This document shows, piece by piece, positions 16,859 to 26,793 of a stretch of DNA of 61,139 nucleotides (positions are counted from its first letter, which is position 1; every line of letters starts with the position of its first letter). Source of the DNA: Polymorphobacter sp. (lineage in GTDB: Bacteria > Pseudomonadota > Alphaproteobacteria > Sphingomonadales > Sphingomonadaceae); contig NZ_JANYGL010000097.1 of NCBI RefSeq assembly GCF_025362435.1, positions 1 through 61,139 on the forward strand. Reading direction: 5' to 3'. The notes below the pieces were generated by a model. The model had not been told where the DNA came from. It saw only the letters and a program-made list of their open reading frames with translations, and made no database searches. The position numbers were made by a program, and so were the translations under genes.

Positions 16859-19428
16859 CCGGCGTGTCCGGTCAAGGACCGGCCGGCCCGCCGGCCAAGT
16901 TCGATTCGGCCGTCGCCGACGCACGCTGGCAGGCGGAATGGTCGGCGCGCGGCACCTTCACCGCCGACGACGCATCGCCGAAGCCCAAGACCTTCATCCT
17001 CGAGATGTTCCCCTACCCGTCGGGGCGCATCCACGTCGGCCACGTCCGCAATTATACGATGGGCGACGTCATCGCCCGGGCTCGCCGCGCCCAAGGCTAT
17101 GAAGTCCTTCACCCGATGGGCTGGGACGCCTTCGGCATGCCCGCCGAGAACGCCGCGATCGAGCGCGGCATCCATCCGGGCACATGGACGCGCGCCAACA
17201 TCGCGACAATGCGCGGCCAGCTCCAGCGCCTCGGCTTCGCGCTCGACTGGAGCCGCGAGCTGGCGACGTGCGAGCCCGACTATTACGGGCACGAACAGGC
17301 GCTATTCCTCGACCTGATGGCGGCGGGGCTCGTCACCCGCAAATTGAGCGCGGTCAACTGGGACCCGGTCGACCACACCGTCCTCGCCAACGAGCAGGTC
17401 ATCGACGGCCGCGGCTGGCGGTCGGGCGCGCCGGTCGAGCGCCGCCAGCTCAGCCAGTGGTTCCTCAAGATCACCGACTTCGCCGACGAGCTCCTCGACG
17501 GTCTCGCGACGCTCGACGAATGGCCCGACAAGGTCCGGCTGATGCAGGAAAACTGGATTGGCAAGAGCCAGGGCCTGCGGTTTACGTTCAAGGGCGAAGA
17601 AGAGATCGACGTCTATTCGACCCGCCCCGACACGATCTTCGGCGCGAGCTTCGTCGCGGTCGCGGTCGACCACCCGGTCGCGCAGCGCGCCGCCGCCGCT
17701 AACCCCGACGCGGCGGCTTTCATCGAACGCTGCAAGGCGGGCGGGACGACCGCCGCCGAACTCGAGACGCAGGAAAAGCTCGGCTTCGATACCGGGCGCA
17801 GCGTGGTGCATCCGCTCGACCCGGCGCTGACGCTGCCCGTCTACATCGCCAACTTCGTGCTGATGGAATACGGCACCGGGGCGATCATGGGCGTGCCCGC
17901 GCATGACCAGCGCGACCTCGACTTCGCCCGAAAATACCGCCTGCCGGTCCCGCGGGTCGTCGCCGACGGTGAGGCGAGCGACCCCGTGTTCGACGGCAAT
18001 ACCGCTTATTCGGGCCCCGGAACGCTGGTCAATTCACGCTTTCTTAACGGCATGGGCATCGACGAGGCCAAGGCGACGGTCATCGCCCGCGCCGAAGCCG
18101 AAGGCTGGGGAACGGGCACGACCGTCTGGCGGCTGCGCGACTGGGGCGTGTCGCGCCAGCGCTATTGGGGCACCCCGATCCCGGTGATCCATTGCCCAAG
18201 CTGCGGCGTCGTCCCCGTTCCGCGCGAGCAACTGCCGGTCGTCCTGCCCGAAGACGTCTCGTTCGACGTCCCCGGCAACCCGCTCGACCGCCACCCGACG
18301 TGGAAGCATGTCACCTGCCCAGCGTGCGACGAACCGGCGGTCCGCGAGACCGACACGCTCGACACCTTCGTCAATTCGTCGTGGTATTTCATACGCTTCG
18401 CCAGTTCACCGGCAAACGCGGCGTTCGACCCGGTGGTGGCGAAGCAGTGGCTCCCGGTCGCGCAATATATCGGCGGCGTCGAGCACGCGATCCTGCATCT
18501 GCTCTACGCGCGCTTCTGGACCCGCGCGCTCCGCCGCATCGGCCGCCTCGACGTCGCCGAGCCATTCGCCGGACTGTTTACGCAGGGAATGGTGACGCAC
18601 GAGACGTACTCAATTACTTGGAATGATGCCTCGCATAACGGGCTTGAGCACAAGCAATGGCTATCACCTGACCAAGTTGAAATGCGAACCGATCACAGCG
18701 GTGATTACTTGGCCGAAAGAGAAACAGGATTTAAGGTCGAGATCGGCCGCGTCGAGAAGATGTCGAAGTCGAAGAAGAACATCGTCGACCCCGACTCGAT
18801 CATCACGCGCTACGGCGCCGACGCGGTCCGCTGGTTCGTGCTGTCGGACTCTCCCCCAGAGCGCGACCTCGCCTGGTCCGAGAGCGGGATAGACGGCGCA
18901 TGGCGCTTCATCCAGCGCGTCTGGCGGCTGTCGATCGCCGACGCCGGCGACGGCCCCGACAATGCCCTCGACCGCGCGGTCGCCAAGTCGGTCGAGGGCA
19001 TCACTGCCGACATCGACAAGCTCCAGTTCAACAAGGCGGTCGCGCGCCTCTACGAGCTGACCAGCACGGTCGAGCGCGCCGCGCCGTCGACCGCCCGGAC
19101 GGCGGCGATCGACACGCTGCTCGTCCTCGCCGCACCGATGATCCCGCACCTCGCCGAGGAAGCGTGGGCGACGCGCGGCAACCCCGGGCTGATTGCTGAT
19201 GCGGCATGGCCGGTCGCCGACCCGTCGCTGCTGATCGACGACACCGTGACCATCGCGATCCAGGTCAACGGCAAGCTCAAGGACAGCGTCGAGGCGGCCA
19301 AGGGCGCATCGCGCGACGACATCGAAGCGCTGGTGCTGGCGCGCGACAAGGTTATCCGCGCGCTCGACGGCAAGCCGCCGCGCAAGGTCATCGTCGTCCC
19401 CGACCGGCTGGTGAACCTCGTCGCATGA
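16855..19428 (+). CDS. leuS: Leucyl-tRNA synthetase
   Basis: Class I synthetase charging tRNA-Leu. The start is taken as the GTG at 16855 (GTGA overlap with DUF3576); a GTG three codons later is also possible. The HIGH-type signature [20 protein letters not shown], the CP1 editing region and KMSKSKKN are all present over about 857 residues. A short stretch just before KMSKS (18607-18735) is visibly AT-richer and codon-atypical compared with the rest of the gene. The 3' end overlaps lptE. Confidence 0.96.
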   Translation: MTGVSGQGPAGPPAKFDSAVADARWQAEWSARGTFTADDASPKPKTFILEMFPYPSGRIHVGHVRNYTMGDVIARARRAQGYEVLHPMGWDAFGMPAENAAIERGIHPGTWTRANIATMRGQLQRLGFALDWSRELATCEPDYYGHEQALFLDLMAAGLVTRKLSAVNWDPVDHTVLANEQVIDGRGWRSGAPVERRQLSQWFLKITDFADELLDGLATLDEWPDKVRLMQENWIGKSQGLRFTFKGEEEIDVYSTRPDTIFGASFVAVAVDHPVAQRAAAANPDAAAFIERCKAGGTTAAELETQEKLGFDTGRSVVHPLDPALTLPVYIANFVLMEYGTGAIMGVPAHDQRDLDFARKYRLPVPRVVADGEASDPVFDGNTAYSGPGTLVNSRFLNGMGIDEAKATVIARAEAEGWGTGTTVWRLRDWGVSRQRYWGTPIPVIHCPSCGVVPVPREQLPVVLPEDVSFDVPGNPLDRHPTWKHVTCPACDEPAVRETDTLDTFVNSSWYFIRFASSPANAAFDPVVAKQWLPVAQYIGGVEHAILHLLYARFWTRALRRIGRLDVAEPFAGLFTQGMVTHETYSITWNDASHNGLEHKQWLSPDQVEMRTDHSGDYLAERETGFKVEIGRVEKMSKSKKNIVDPDSIITRYGADAVRWFVLSDSPPERDLAWSESGIDGAWRFIQRVWRLSIADAGDGPDNALDRAVAKSVEGITADIDKLQFNKAVARLYELTSTVERAAPSTARTAAIDTLLVLAAPMIPHLAEEAWATRGNPGLIADAAWPVADPSLLIDDTVTIAIQVNGKLKDSVEAAKGASRDDIEALVLARDKVIRALDGKPPRKVIVVPDRLVNLVA

Positions 19429-19952
19429 TCCGGGGTTCAGCGCCCTTGCTTCGGACGTTCCTGCTGATCGCGGGTAGCAGCCTCGCACTCGCCGGGTGTG
19501 GCCTCCAGCCGGTCTATTCGGGGGGCAGCAACGGCGTCGCCGCGACGACGCTGACGCAGATCGCGATCGCACCGATCCCCGACCGCGCCGGCTATCTCGT
19601 CACCGGCGCGCTCCACGACCGGCTCGGGACGACGGTCGACAAGCCCAAATACCGGCTCGAGGTCGAGCTCGACGACCAGATCATCGGCTTCGGCGTCCGC
19701 GGCGACAACTCGATCGCGCGCGAACGGCGGACGCTGCGCGCACGCTATCGCCTCGTCGATGCCGCGACCGGGGCGCTGATCCTCGACGCGACGGCGACGA
19801 GCGACGCCGGGATCGACCGCGTCAGTTCGGACTATGCCGTCGTCGCCGCCGAGACGACCGCGCTCGAACGCCTCGCCGTCGACCTCGCTGCGCAGATCAG
19901 CGTCCGGCTCGCGCGCTTTGCCCAGGCCGGGGGCATGGTCGAGGCGCAATGA
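19425..19952 (+). CDS. lptE: LPS-assembly lipoprotein LptE
   Basis: A 175-residue outer-membrane lipoprotein that plugs the LptD channel. The start ATG at 19425 overlaps the leuS stop. The lipobox is [15 protein letters not shown], and the GCGLQP motif is characteristic of LptE. The overlap with leuS and the closeness of holA match the widespread leuS-lptE-holA operon. Confidence 0.9.
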   Translation: MIRGSAPLLRTFLLIAGSSLALAGCGLQPVYSGGSNGVAATTLTQIAIAPIPDRAGYLVTGALHDRLGTTVDKPKYRLEVELDDQIIGFGVRGDNSIARERRTLRARYRLVDAATGALILDATATSDAGIDRVSSDYAVVAAETTALERLAVDLAAQISVRLARFAQAGGMVEAQ

Positions 19953-19976
19953 CGGCCACACGATGACGGGCGCGCG

Positions 19977-21005
19977 ATGAAGGCGGACAAAGGCTCGCTC
20001 GCGTCGGCGATCCGCAAGCTCGACCCCAAGTTTCGACTCGTCCTGCTCCACGGTGCCGATACCTCGGCCTCGGCCGACCTCGCCCGGACCCTCGCCCGCC
20101 AGTTCGCCGACCCGAACGATCCACTCGGCGAGACCGTCATCGACGCCAAGTCTCTGACGGCCGACCCCGCCGCGCTTGTCGCCGCCGCGAGCGAAGTCTC
20201 GATGTTCGGCGGGACGCGGCTGATCCGGGTCGACGATGCCGGCGAGGACGCCCTCGCTGCGGTGAGCCAGGTGCTCGACGCCCCGGCGACGGGCAACCCG
20301 GTCATCGTCGTCGCCGGCGCGCTCAAGAAAGGCTCGAAGCTGCTCACCCGCGTCGACGGGGCCGCGAACGCCCTCGCCTACGCCAGCTACGCCCCCCAGG
20401 CGGGCGACATCGCCGCGACGATCGCCGAGATCGCCGCCGAGGTCGGGGTGCGTCCGACCCGCGCCGCGGTGGCAATGCTCGCCGAGGCGACCGGCGGCGA
20501 CCGCGGCATCCTGCGGCAGGAAATCGGCAAGCTCGCGCTCTACCTCGACGCCACCCCCGAGGCGACCGTCGCCGCCGAGGCGAGCGATGTCTCGGCGATC
20601 GGAGCCGACCTCGACGACGCCGATTTTGCGGCACTGATTGACGGTGTCGCCGGGGGAAAGCCGGCCATCGCCGATCGCCAACTCCGTGGCTTCGCCGCGT
20701 CGGGCATCCCCGGCATCACCCTCCTGCGATCCGTCTCGCGACGCTTCTGGCTGCTGCTCGACCTGCGCGCCGCGGTCGACGGCGGCGCCAGCGCATCACG
20801 CGCGGTCGACAGCGCGCGACCGCCGGTATTTTTCAAGGAGAAAGGCGCGGTGACGGCGCAGCTCGGTCAATGGCGCACCCCAGCAATCCGCAACGTCCTC
20901 GCCCGCCTCCTCGCCGCCGAACGCGCGGTCAAGCGCAGCGGCTCGGCGGGCGATGTCGCCGTCGCGCAACTCCTGCTCGGGATCGCCACTCAAGCGCAGC
21001 GGTAG
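19977..21005 (+). CDS. holA: DNA polymerase III delta subunit
   Basis: A 342-residue clamp-loader subunit that opens the beta clamp. The order of elements fits HolA: FRLVLLHGADTSASADLAR, SEVSMFGGTRLIRVDDAG, VIVVAGALKKGSKLL, then EATGGDRGILRQEIGKLALY. It has no catalytic motif, and assignment rests on these blocks plus the leuS-lptE-holA order. It converges on parB with only 12 bases between the stops. Confidence 0.9.
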   Translation: MKADKGSLASAIRKLDPKFRLVLLHGADTSASADLARTLARQFADPNDPLGETVIDAKSLTADPAALVAAASEVSMFGGTRLIRVDDAGEDALAAVSQVLDAPATGNPVIVVAGALKKGSKLLTRVDGAANALAYASYAPQAGDIAATIAEIAAEVGVRPTRAAVAMLAEATGGDRGILRQEIGKLALYLDATPEATVAAEASDVSAIGADLDDADFAALIDGVAGGKPAIADRQLRGFAASGIPGITLLRSVSRRFWLLLDLRAAVDGGASASRAVDSARPPVFFKEKGAVTAQLGQWRTPAIRNVLARLLAAERAVKRSGSAGDVAVAQLLLGIATQAQR

Positions 21006-21017
21006 CTAACGGTCGAC

Positions 21018-21899
21018 TCAGCGCGGCGCGAGGGTCACATGCGCGGCCTCGAGCAGTCGGCACAGCAGGTCGAGCTGGTCGAGCGTCGAAAACGCGATCG
21101 TCATCGTCCCCGTCGGCGGCTTCGGTGCCGCCAGCGTTACCGTCATCCCAAGCGCCTCGGCAATCCGCGCCTCGAGTGCGGCGAGGTCGGGATCGTCATG
21201 TGCGCCATGCGGAGCGGCATTGTGCGGACTGGGTTTGCCCGGGTTCGACCGGCGTGCAAGCGCTTCGATCTGGCGGACCGACAGCCCCTCGTTGATCGCC
21301 CGTAGCGCCAGCGCCGACGCATCGGGGGCCATCATCAGCGCTTTGGCATGCCCCGTACTCAGCGCCCCGGCGGCCACCTGCTCGCGAATATCGTCAGGAA
21401 GATCGAGCAATCGCAACAGGTTGGCAACATGGCTTCGCGACTTGCCGACGATCTTGGCAAGCCCTTCCTGTGTATGCCCATAATCGCCGATCAGCCGCCG
21501 AAAACCTTCGGCCTCCTCGACCGGGTTGAGATCAGCCCGCTGGATATTCTCGACCAGCGCCACTTCGAACGCCGCAGCGTCGTCGAGCTCGCGAATGACG
21601 ACAGGTATTTCATGGAGTTGTGCGGCAGCAGCAGCCCTCCAGCGGCGCTCTCCGGCAACGATCTCATACCGCCGCCCCGGCAACGGCCGCACCAGAATCG
21701 GCTGCAACACCCCCCGTGTGCGGATCGACTCGACCAACTCGTCCATCGCTGCCGCATCGAACCGCCGCCGCGGCTGCGTCGCGCTCGCGACGATGTCGGC
21801 GATCGGCAAGGTCGTCCGCGCTGGCGTGGCCGCCGCCCCTTCGTCCATCAGCGCCGACAGCCCACGCCCAAGTCCAGCAACGCGCTTGCGATCAAGCAT
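21018..21899 (-). CDS. parB: Chromosome partitioning protein ParB
   Basis: A 293-residue parS-binding CTPase. The start MLDRKRVAGLGRGLSALMDE is typical. The CTP-binding GERRWRAAAAAQL and ALVENIQRADLNPVEEAEGF are present, then the helix-turn-helix (HTQEGLAKIVGKSRSHVANL) and a C-terminal dimerisation domain. Two perfect parS sites lie upstream at 23232 and 25166. Its start overlaps the parA stop by eight bases. Confidence 0.97.
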   Translation of the reverse strand: MLDRKRVAGLGRGLSALMDEGAAATPARTTLPIADIVASATQPRRRFDAAAMDELVESIRTRGVLQPILVRPLPGRRYEIVAGERRWRAAAAAQLHEIPVVIRELDDAAAFEVALVENIQRADLNPVEEAEGFRRLIGDYGHTQEGLAKIVGKSRSHVANLLRLLDLPDDIREQVAAGALSTGHAKALMMAPDASALALRAINEGLSVRQIEALARRSNPGKPSPHNAAPHGAHDDPDLAALEARIAEALGMTVTLAAPKPPTGTMTIAFSTLDQLDLLCRLLEAAHVTLAPR

Positions 21900-22671
21900 C
21901 GACGAGTTCTCCCTTGACTCGCGTCCTCGTCAACACCTCACGCGCGAGCGCGATATAAGCGAGCGACCCCGCGCAGCGCAGATCATAGACCAGCGCCGGC
22001 ATCCCGTGGCTCGGCGCCTCGGACAGGCGGACGTTTCGCGGAATAGTCGTTTCAAAGACTTGCGCACCCATCACCGCCCGGACGTCGGCAACAACCTGCT
22101 CGGAAAGGCGATTCCGCCGGTCGGCCATTGTCAAAACGATGCCAAGCAATCGCAGCGCGGGATTGAGCCCCGACCGCACCCGCTCGATAGTATCGAGCAG
22201 CTGGCTCAGACCTTCGAGCGCGAAGAACTCGCACTGCAACGGCACCAGTACCGACTCAGCAGCGGTCAAAGCGTTCAAGGTCAACAATCCCAGCGACGGC
22301 GGACAGTCGGTCAGGATGAAATCATAGGCAGGAGCAGCATCGATCGCGTCGGCCAAACGACGGTTGCGCCGGTCGAGTCCGACCAGTTCAACCTCGGCCC
22401 CAGCAAGTGCCGATGTCGACGGAACGATCGACAGGCCGGGAACCGCGGTCGGTAACGTCGCCTCGGCGATTGATGCTTCGCCAAGAATAACGTCGTAGAT
22501 CGAGCAATCACGCGCGCGCCGGTCGATCCCCAGCCCGGTTGAGGCATTACCCTGCGCATCCATGTCGAGCAGCAGAACCGACTTGCCCGCCGCGGCAAGC
22601 GCCGTCGCAAGGTTGATCGCGGTGGTAGTTTTGCCAACGCCGCCCTTCTGGTTCGCGATCGCGATCTTCAT
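21892..22671 (-). CDS. parA: Chromosome partitioning ATPase ParA
   Basis: A 259-residue ATPase that moves ParB-parS complexes. It has the deviant Walker A box KGGVGKTTTAINLA, DMDAQGNASTGLG, and the switch region LTDCPPSLGLLTLNAL. It is of chromosomal type, located with rsmG and mnmG as in other bacteria rather than on a plasmid. ATGA overlaps on both sides show tight coupling in the mnmG-rsmG-parA-parB operon. Confidence 0.97.
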   Translation of the reverse strand: MKIAIANQKGGVGKTTTAINLATALAAAGKSVLLLDMDAQGNASTGLGIDRRARDCSIYDVILGEASIAEATLPTAVPGLSIVPSTSALAGAEVELVGLDRRNRRLADAIDAAPAYDFILTDCPPSLGLLTLNALTAAESVLVPLQCEFFALEGLSQLLDTIERVRSGLNPALRLLGIVLTMADRRNRLSEQVVADVRAVMGAQVFETTIPRNVRLSEAPSHGMPALVYDLRCAGSLAYIALAREVLTRTRVKGELVDA

Positions 22672-23282
22672 TGCCGCCTCCGAACTCGTTTCGCGTCGAT
22701 GATACGCGCTTCGGGGTCGGTCCGACTAGCGATCAATGAGCAGTCGAACGTGAACATCGCGCGTGCCGCCGCGACTTCGTCGAGCGCGCTGCGGCCTTTG
22801 AGCAAAAGCCATCGCGCACCGCGCCCATGCGGGAGTCCCCACGCGAACAGCTGCCCGAGCGATGCACACGCCCGCGCGGTGATGATATCCGCAGCGACTG
22901 CCGGCAGTGCCTCGATTCGGCGGTTGTGAATCACCACGCGGGCTTCGAGGTCAAGCCGCTCAACCGCTTCCGAAAGGAAGCGACATTTCTTTGCTGTCGC
23001 TTCGACGAGATGAAAGGTCCCCGGGCAAAATAGGGCTAGTACAAGCGCAGGAAAGCCGGCGCCGCTGCCGAGATCAAGCCAGCGCTCGACCGGTGTCGTC
23101 ACCAATTTGCTCAGCTGTGCAGAGTCGGCGAAATGCCGTTCCCAAACGACATCAAGCGTCGACGATGCGACGAGGTTCATCCGCGTTTGCCAGTCGATGA
23201 GCAAAGATAGATAGATATCCAGCTTTTCCATTGTTCCACGTGGAACATCGTAAGCAAGTTCAAAGGCTTCGCGTTGGCTCAC
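22668..23282 (-). CDS. rsmG: 16S rRNA (guanine-N7) methyltransferase RsmG
   Basis: A 204-residue SAM-dependent enzyme methylating G527 of 16S rRNA. Key blocks are RWLDLGSGAGFPALVLAL (SAM site) and EATAKKCRFLSEAVERL, with the catalytic-side ITARACASLGQL. Codons about 12-17 (D-V-P-R-G-T) are written in a perfect parS sequence, so the 5' end does double duty. It sits between mnmG and parA with four-base overlaps. Confidence 0.95.
   Translation of the reverse strand: MSQREAFELAYDVPRGTMEKLDIYLSLLIDWQTRMNLVASSTLDVVWERHFADSAQLSKLVTTPVERWLDLGSGAGFPALVLALFCPGTFHLVEATAKKCRFLSEAVERLDLEARVVIHNRRIEALPAVAADIITARACASLGQLFAWGLPHGRGARWLLLKGRSALDEVAAARAMFTFDCSLIASRTDPEARIIDAKRVRRRQ
23232..23247. promoter_or_regulatory. 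parS: parS site inside rsmG
   Basis: A perfect 16-base palindrome TGTTCCACGTGGAACA, the usual alphaproteobacterial form of the ParB-binding site. It lies in the 5' end of rsmG, about 7.8 kb from the probable origin. Confidence 0.95.
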
Positions 23283-25129
23283 GCGGCGCGACGGGAGTAC
23301 GAAAGTAGAGCCGTCAACGCGCTGGGGGTCACGCCGGGAATGCGCGTAGCAGCGCCAATTGTGGTTGGGCGCGCCGCAGTAAGCCGGTCGACCATTTCGC
23401 TCGATAACCCGGCAATAGATGCGAAATCGATATCTTCGGGGAGCGACAGGCCTCCATCGGCCCGGAACTTGGCTATGCTAGTTGCTTGGCGATCGAGGTA
23501 GATGGCGTACTTCATATCAGTCGCGATGGTGTCGGCAATCGCACTTGGCACGTCAGCAAGTTCGGGCCAGACCTTGGTGGCAGCGGCCCAATCGACATCG
23601 GTATGGGTCAGCCACTCCGCTGCCGTGCGCGACCTCCCATCGAGATTTACAGCGATCCCTGCGCATGCGACGCGGTTCGGGGTTGCGCCCAGCTTAGACA
23701 CCAGCCGGCGCGCGGCTTCAATAGCTTCATTGCGCGCGACAAACCGGTCTCGCCGTGCCGCGCCGACAACGCCGATGGCAATGCCGACCGGCGTAAGTCG
23801 CTCGCCAGCATTATCGATCCTCAAGCTGAGACGGTACTCGGCGCGCGAGGTGAACATGCGATATGGCTCGCTGACACCTTGCGTAACGAGGTCATCGATC
23901 ATTACGCCGAGGTAGGATGACGCGCGGTCGAATATCATCGGCGACAGTTGCGCTGCGGCGCGTGCGGCGTTTATTCCCGCGACGATACCTTGGCCCGCAG
24001 CCTCCTCGTATCCGGTCGTGCCGTTTATCTGTCCCGCCAGGAACAATCCCGGTCGGTCCCGCAGCGCCAATGTCGGAGCGAGAACGCGGGGATCGACTAC
24101 ACCGTACTCGACTGCATATCCGGGCCGCACAATCTTGGCGCGCTCGAGACCGTAGATCGCGGCGATAAACTCAGCTTGGACGTTGGCGGGGAGCGAGGTG
24201 GAAATCCCGTTGGGATAGACGAGCGGGTCGTCGAAGCCCTCTGGCTCGAGGTAAATCTGATGCCCGTCGCGATCGCCGAAGCGCATGACCTTGTCTTCAA
24301 TCGACGGACAATATCGCGGCCCGATGCCGTCGATCTTGCCGGCATACATCGGCACTAGCGCGATGTTCTGCCGGATGATTTCATGGGCGGCCGGATTGCT
24401 TCGCGTTACTGCGCAAGGCAGTGGTGCTCTCCGCTCTGCGACAAAGCCTGCATCAGACAGATAGACCGGTGATGCATCGCCGTATTGCATCTCCATCCTG
24501 GACCAGTCGATCGTGCGCCCGTCGAGGCGCGGGGGCGTTCCAGTCTTGAAGCGCGTCATCGGCAAGCCAAGCCCAAGCACGGTTGCTGATAAGCGGTTCG
24601 ACGCCGCTCCGCCAAAACGCCCGCCCGGCATCGTCGACAGGCCATGGTGCAGAGTCGCACCGAGAAAGGTGCCGGTTGTCAGGACGACGCTCGTGGCTGC
24701 AATCGGACCGAGCAACGTATTGACGCCCGCCACACGCCCGTCAGGTTTAATAATGAAGGAGTCGACCGAAGCCTCGATAACCTCCAGTCCCTGCTGATCC
24801 GCAATCGCGCGGCGCATTGCGGCGGCGTAAAGCTTGCGGTCGAGTTGCGCTCGCGGTCCTTGGACCGCGGGTCCCTTGCTTCGGTTAAGCAGACGGTGCT
24901 GGATTGCAGCAACGTCTCCGACCCGACCGATCAATCCGTCGAGCGCGTCGATTTCGCGAACAAGGTGCCCTTTGCCCAGCCCGCCGATTGCCGGATTGCA
25001 CGAGAGGACGCCGATGTCCCCCAGGCGTAAGGTTACAAGCGCAGTGTTCGCACCCATGCGAGCAGCCGCTGCCGCGGCCTCACAACCGGCATGGCCGCCG
25101 CCCACTACCAATACATCGAAGCTGCGCAT
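23279..25129 (-). CDS. mnmG: tRNA uridine 5-carboxymethylaminomethyl modification enzyme MnmG
   Basis: A 616-residue FAD enzyme that with MnmE makes cmnm5U34 in tRNAs. The FAD motif VLVVGGGHAGCEAAAAAARM is at the N-terminus, followed by SCNPAIGGLGKGHLVREIDAL and RSKGPAVQGPRAQLDRKLY. The C-terminal helical domain (YAIYLDRQATSIAKF) is present, so the protein is complete. It lies between mnmE and rsmG with a parS site in the mnmE-mnmG gap. Confidence 0.97.
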   Translation of the reverse strand: MRSFDVLVVGGGHAGCEAAAAAARMGANTALVTLRLGDIGVLSCNPAIGGLGKGHLVREIDALDGLIGRVGDVAAIQHRLLNRSKGPAVQGPRAQLDRKLYAAAMRRAIADQQGLEVIEASVDSFIIKPDGRVAGVNTLLGPIAATSVVLTTGTFLGATLHHGLSTMPGGRFGGAASNRLSATVLGLGLPMTRFKTGTPPRLDGRTIDWSRMEMQYGDASPVYLSDAGFVAERRAPLPCAVTRSNPAAHEIIRQNIALVPMYAGKIDGIGPRYCPSIEDKVMRFGDRDGHQIYLEPEGFDDPLVYPNGISTSLPANVQAEFIAAIYGLERAKIVRPGYAVEYGVVDPRVLAPTLALRDRPGLFLAGQINGTTGYEEAAGQGIVAGINAARAAAQLSPMIFDRASSYLGVMIDDLVTQGVSEPYRMFTSRAEYRLSLRIDNAGERLTPVGIAIGVVGAARRDRFVARNEAIEAARRLVSKLGATPNRVACAGIAVNLDGRSRTAAEWLTHTDVDWAAATKVWPELADVPSAIADTIATDMKYAIYLDRQATSIAKFRADGGLSLPEDIDFASIAGLSSEMVDRLTAARPTTIGAATRIPGVTPSALTALLSYSRRAA

Positions 25130-25165
25130 ATCGGTCCCTACTGCGGCGCCCGATTGAGGTCAAAA

Positions 25166-25181
25166 TGTTCCACGTGGAACA
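25166..25181. promoter_or_regulatory. parS: parS site in the mnmE-mnmG gap
   Basis: The same perfect palindrome TGTTCCACGTGGAACA, here intergenic (gap 25130-25183), about 5.9 kb from the probable origin. Confidence 0.95.
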
Positions 25182-25183
25182 CG

Positions 25184-26467
25184 TCATTTGCCGAGGCAGA
25201 AGCGTGAGAAGATCGCATCCAGAACGTCATCGGTGGTCACCTGGTCGATAACTGTATCGAGGAGACTGCTCGCCAGACGCAAATGTTCTGCGGCCAGCAC
25301 GGCGTCGGTTATCGACAACGCACTGCGGAGTTCAAAACGAGCGCCTGTGATCGCTTCCCGATGCCGCTCGCGAGTGATCAGAGCAGGCTCGCTCCGCACG
25401 ACTTTATCAGCGGCCCAGCTGGTCAATCGGTCGAGCAGCAGGTCGATGCCATCGCGAGTTACCGTGGACAGATAGAGGATGTCGTCGTCCCACCCCGCAC
25501 AACGACCTAACAAATCCGACTTGCCGATGACGCGTAAGTCCCCGGCCCGGCCGGACGCCTCACCCATTACTATGACAAGATCTGCAGCATCGGCGCGCGT
25601 GATCGCTCGTCTAACGCCCTCGGCCTCTACCGGGTCGCTGGTCGGGCGTAGTCCGGCGGTGTCGAGGAGGGTAACGGCTACTCCGCTCAAATCCAGACGG
25701 ACCTCGAGAACGTCGCGCGTGGTGCCGGCATGCTCGCTCACGATAGCGACGTCGCGTCGGGCGATCGCGTTGACAAGGCTAGACTTTCCGGCGTTGACCG
25801 GGCCCGTGATGGCCACGGTGAGTCCGTCGCGGATCTGCTCGCCTCGCCCCGCATCGATCATCGCGGCGTCGAGATCATCAAGCAACGCTGCCAGCCGCTT
25901 ACGGCCCGCCGGCGTGATGGCGGCGGGAACATCATCCTCATCGGCGAAGTCGAGGCTCGCCTCGAGATCGGCGCGGGTCTCGATCAGCGTCGCGCGCCAT
26001 GCACCAACCCGACCGCGCAAAAAACCCTGTGCATGGTCCAATGCCTGGCGCCGTTGCAGATCGGTCTCCGCATCGATCAGATCGGCGAGCCCTTCGACCT
26101 GCGACAGGTCGAGTTTGCCGTTGTCGAACGCCCGCCGAGTGAACGCCCCCGGCTTGGCCAGCTCCAGCCCGGGAAGCGCGGCGAGCGCGCCGAGGACTGC
26201 GGCGATGACAGCGCGACCGCCGTGAAGGTGGAGCTCGACCATATCTTCGCCGGTTGCGCTTGCCGGACCAGGAAAAGCCACCACCATCGCGTCGTCGAGA
26301 GGCGAGCCATCGGCATCGATCAGCCAGCGGCGAATAAGCGACCGTGGCGCCGGGAGCGGCTTCCGGGTCAGGACCGCGAGGGAATCCATTGCCCTATTAC
26401 CCGAGATGCGGATGACCGCGATGCCTGCCGGGGGTCGGCCGCTCGACAGCGCGTAGATTGTCGTCAC
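25184..26467 (-). CDS. mnmE: tRNA modification GTPase MnmE
   Basis: About 427 residues from a GTG at 26465-26467 (VTTIYALSSGRPPAGIAVIR), the usual family start; an ATG 12 codons upstream would overlap the DUF6489 gene. An N-terminal formyl-THF-binding domain is followed by a helical domain. The G domain lies near residues 215-290 (GPVNAGKSSLVNAIA, AGTTRDVLEV, DTAGLR). The C-terminal FCLGK carries the invariant cysteine. It is partner of MnmG in wobble uridine modification. Confidence 0.95.
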   Translation of the reverse strand: MTTIYALSSGRPPAGIAVIRISGNRAMDSLAVLTRKPLPAPRSLIRRWLIDADGSPLDDAMVVAFPGPASATGEDMVELHLHGGRAVIAAVLGALAALPGLELAKPGAFTRRAFDNGKLDLSQVEGLADLIDAETDLQRRQALDHAQGFLRGRVGAWRATLIETRADLEASLDFADEDDVPAAITPAGRKRLAALLDDLDAAMIDAGRGEQIRDGLTVAITGPVNAGKSSLVNAIARRDVAIVSEHAGTTRDVLEVRLDLSGVAVTLLDTAGLRPTSDPVEAEGVRRAITRADAADLVIVMGEASGRAGDLRVIGKSDLLGRCAGWDDDILYLSTVTRDGIDLLLDRLTSWAADKVVRSEPALITRERHREAITGARFELRSALSITDAVLAAEHLRLASSLLDTVIDQVTTDDVLDAIFSRFCLGK

Positions 26468-26477
26468 AAGTTGGCCG

Positions 26478-26714
26478 CTAGTCTGTCTTCGACCGTCCGG
26501 CATTGAATAGCGCATTACGCCACGTCTCGAGACCCTCGCTCATCCCCGGCATCCACGTCCGTGCCATCCGTTCGAAATCGGCGGGGCCGACGCCCTCGGT
26601 GACGAAGCTCTTCATCCGGTCGAGGTAAAGCGCGTGGAGCGGCTCGAGGTCGGGAAGGCCGAGAAATGCCCGTGCTTCTTGCGGCGAGCAGTCGATGTCG
26701 AAGGTAATCTTCAT
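26478..26714 (-). CDS. DUF6489 family protein
   Basis: A 78-residue protein (MKITFDIDCSPQEARAFLG) of the small acidic family DUF6489, found in sphingomonads and relatives directly ahead of mnmE. There is no known function; SPQEARAFLGLPD is the family fingerprint as I recall it. Ten bases separate it from the mnmE GTG, so the two are probably co-transcribed. Confidence 0.8.
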   Translation of the reverse strand: MKITFDIDCSPQEARAFLGLPDLEPLHALYLDRMKSFVTEGVGPADFERMARTWMPGMSEGLETWRNALFNAGRSKTD

Positions 26715-26793
26715 GCAGACCGGACCTTTGCTGCGGCGAACGTCAAAGTCTAGCGTTGGTCACGGCAACCGCCAAGCGACCGAGGACGACTCT

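Noticed and set aside
21018-22671. parAB as a sign that the window is plasmid-borne.
   Set aside because: They sit in the classic rsmG-mnmG chromosomal context with parS sites and a hemE-ppsR origin nearby.
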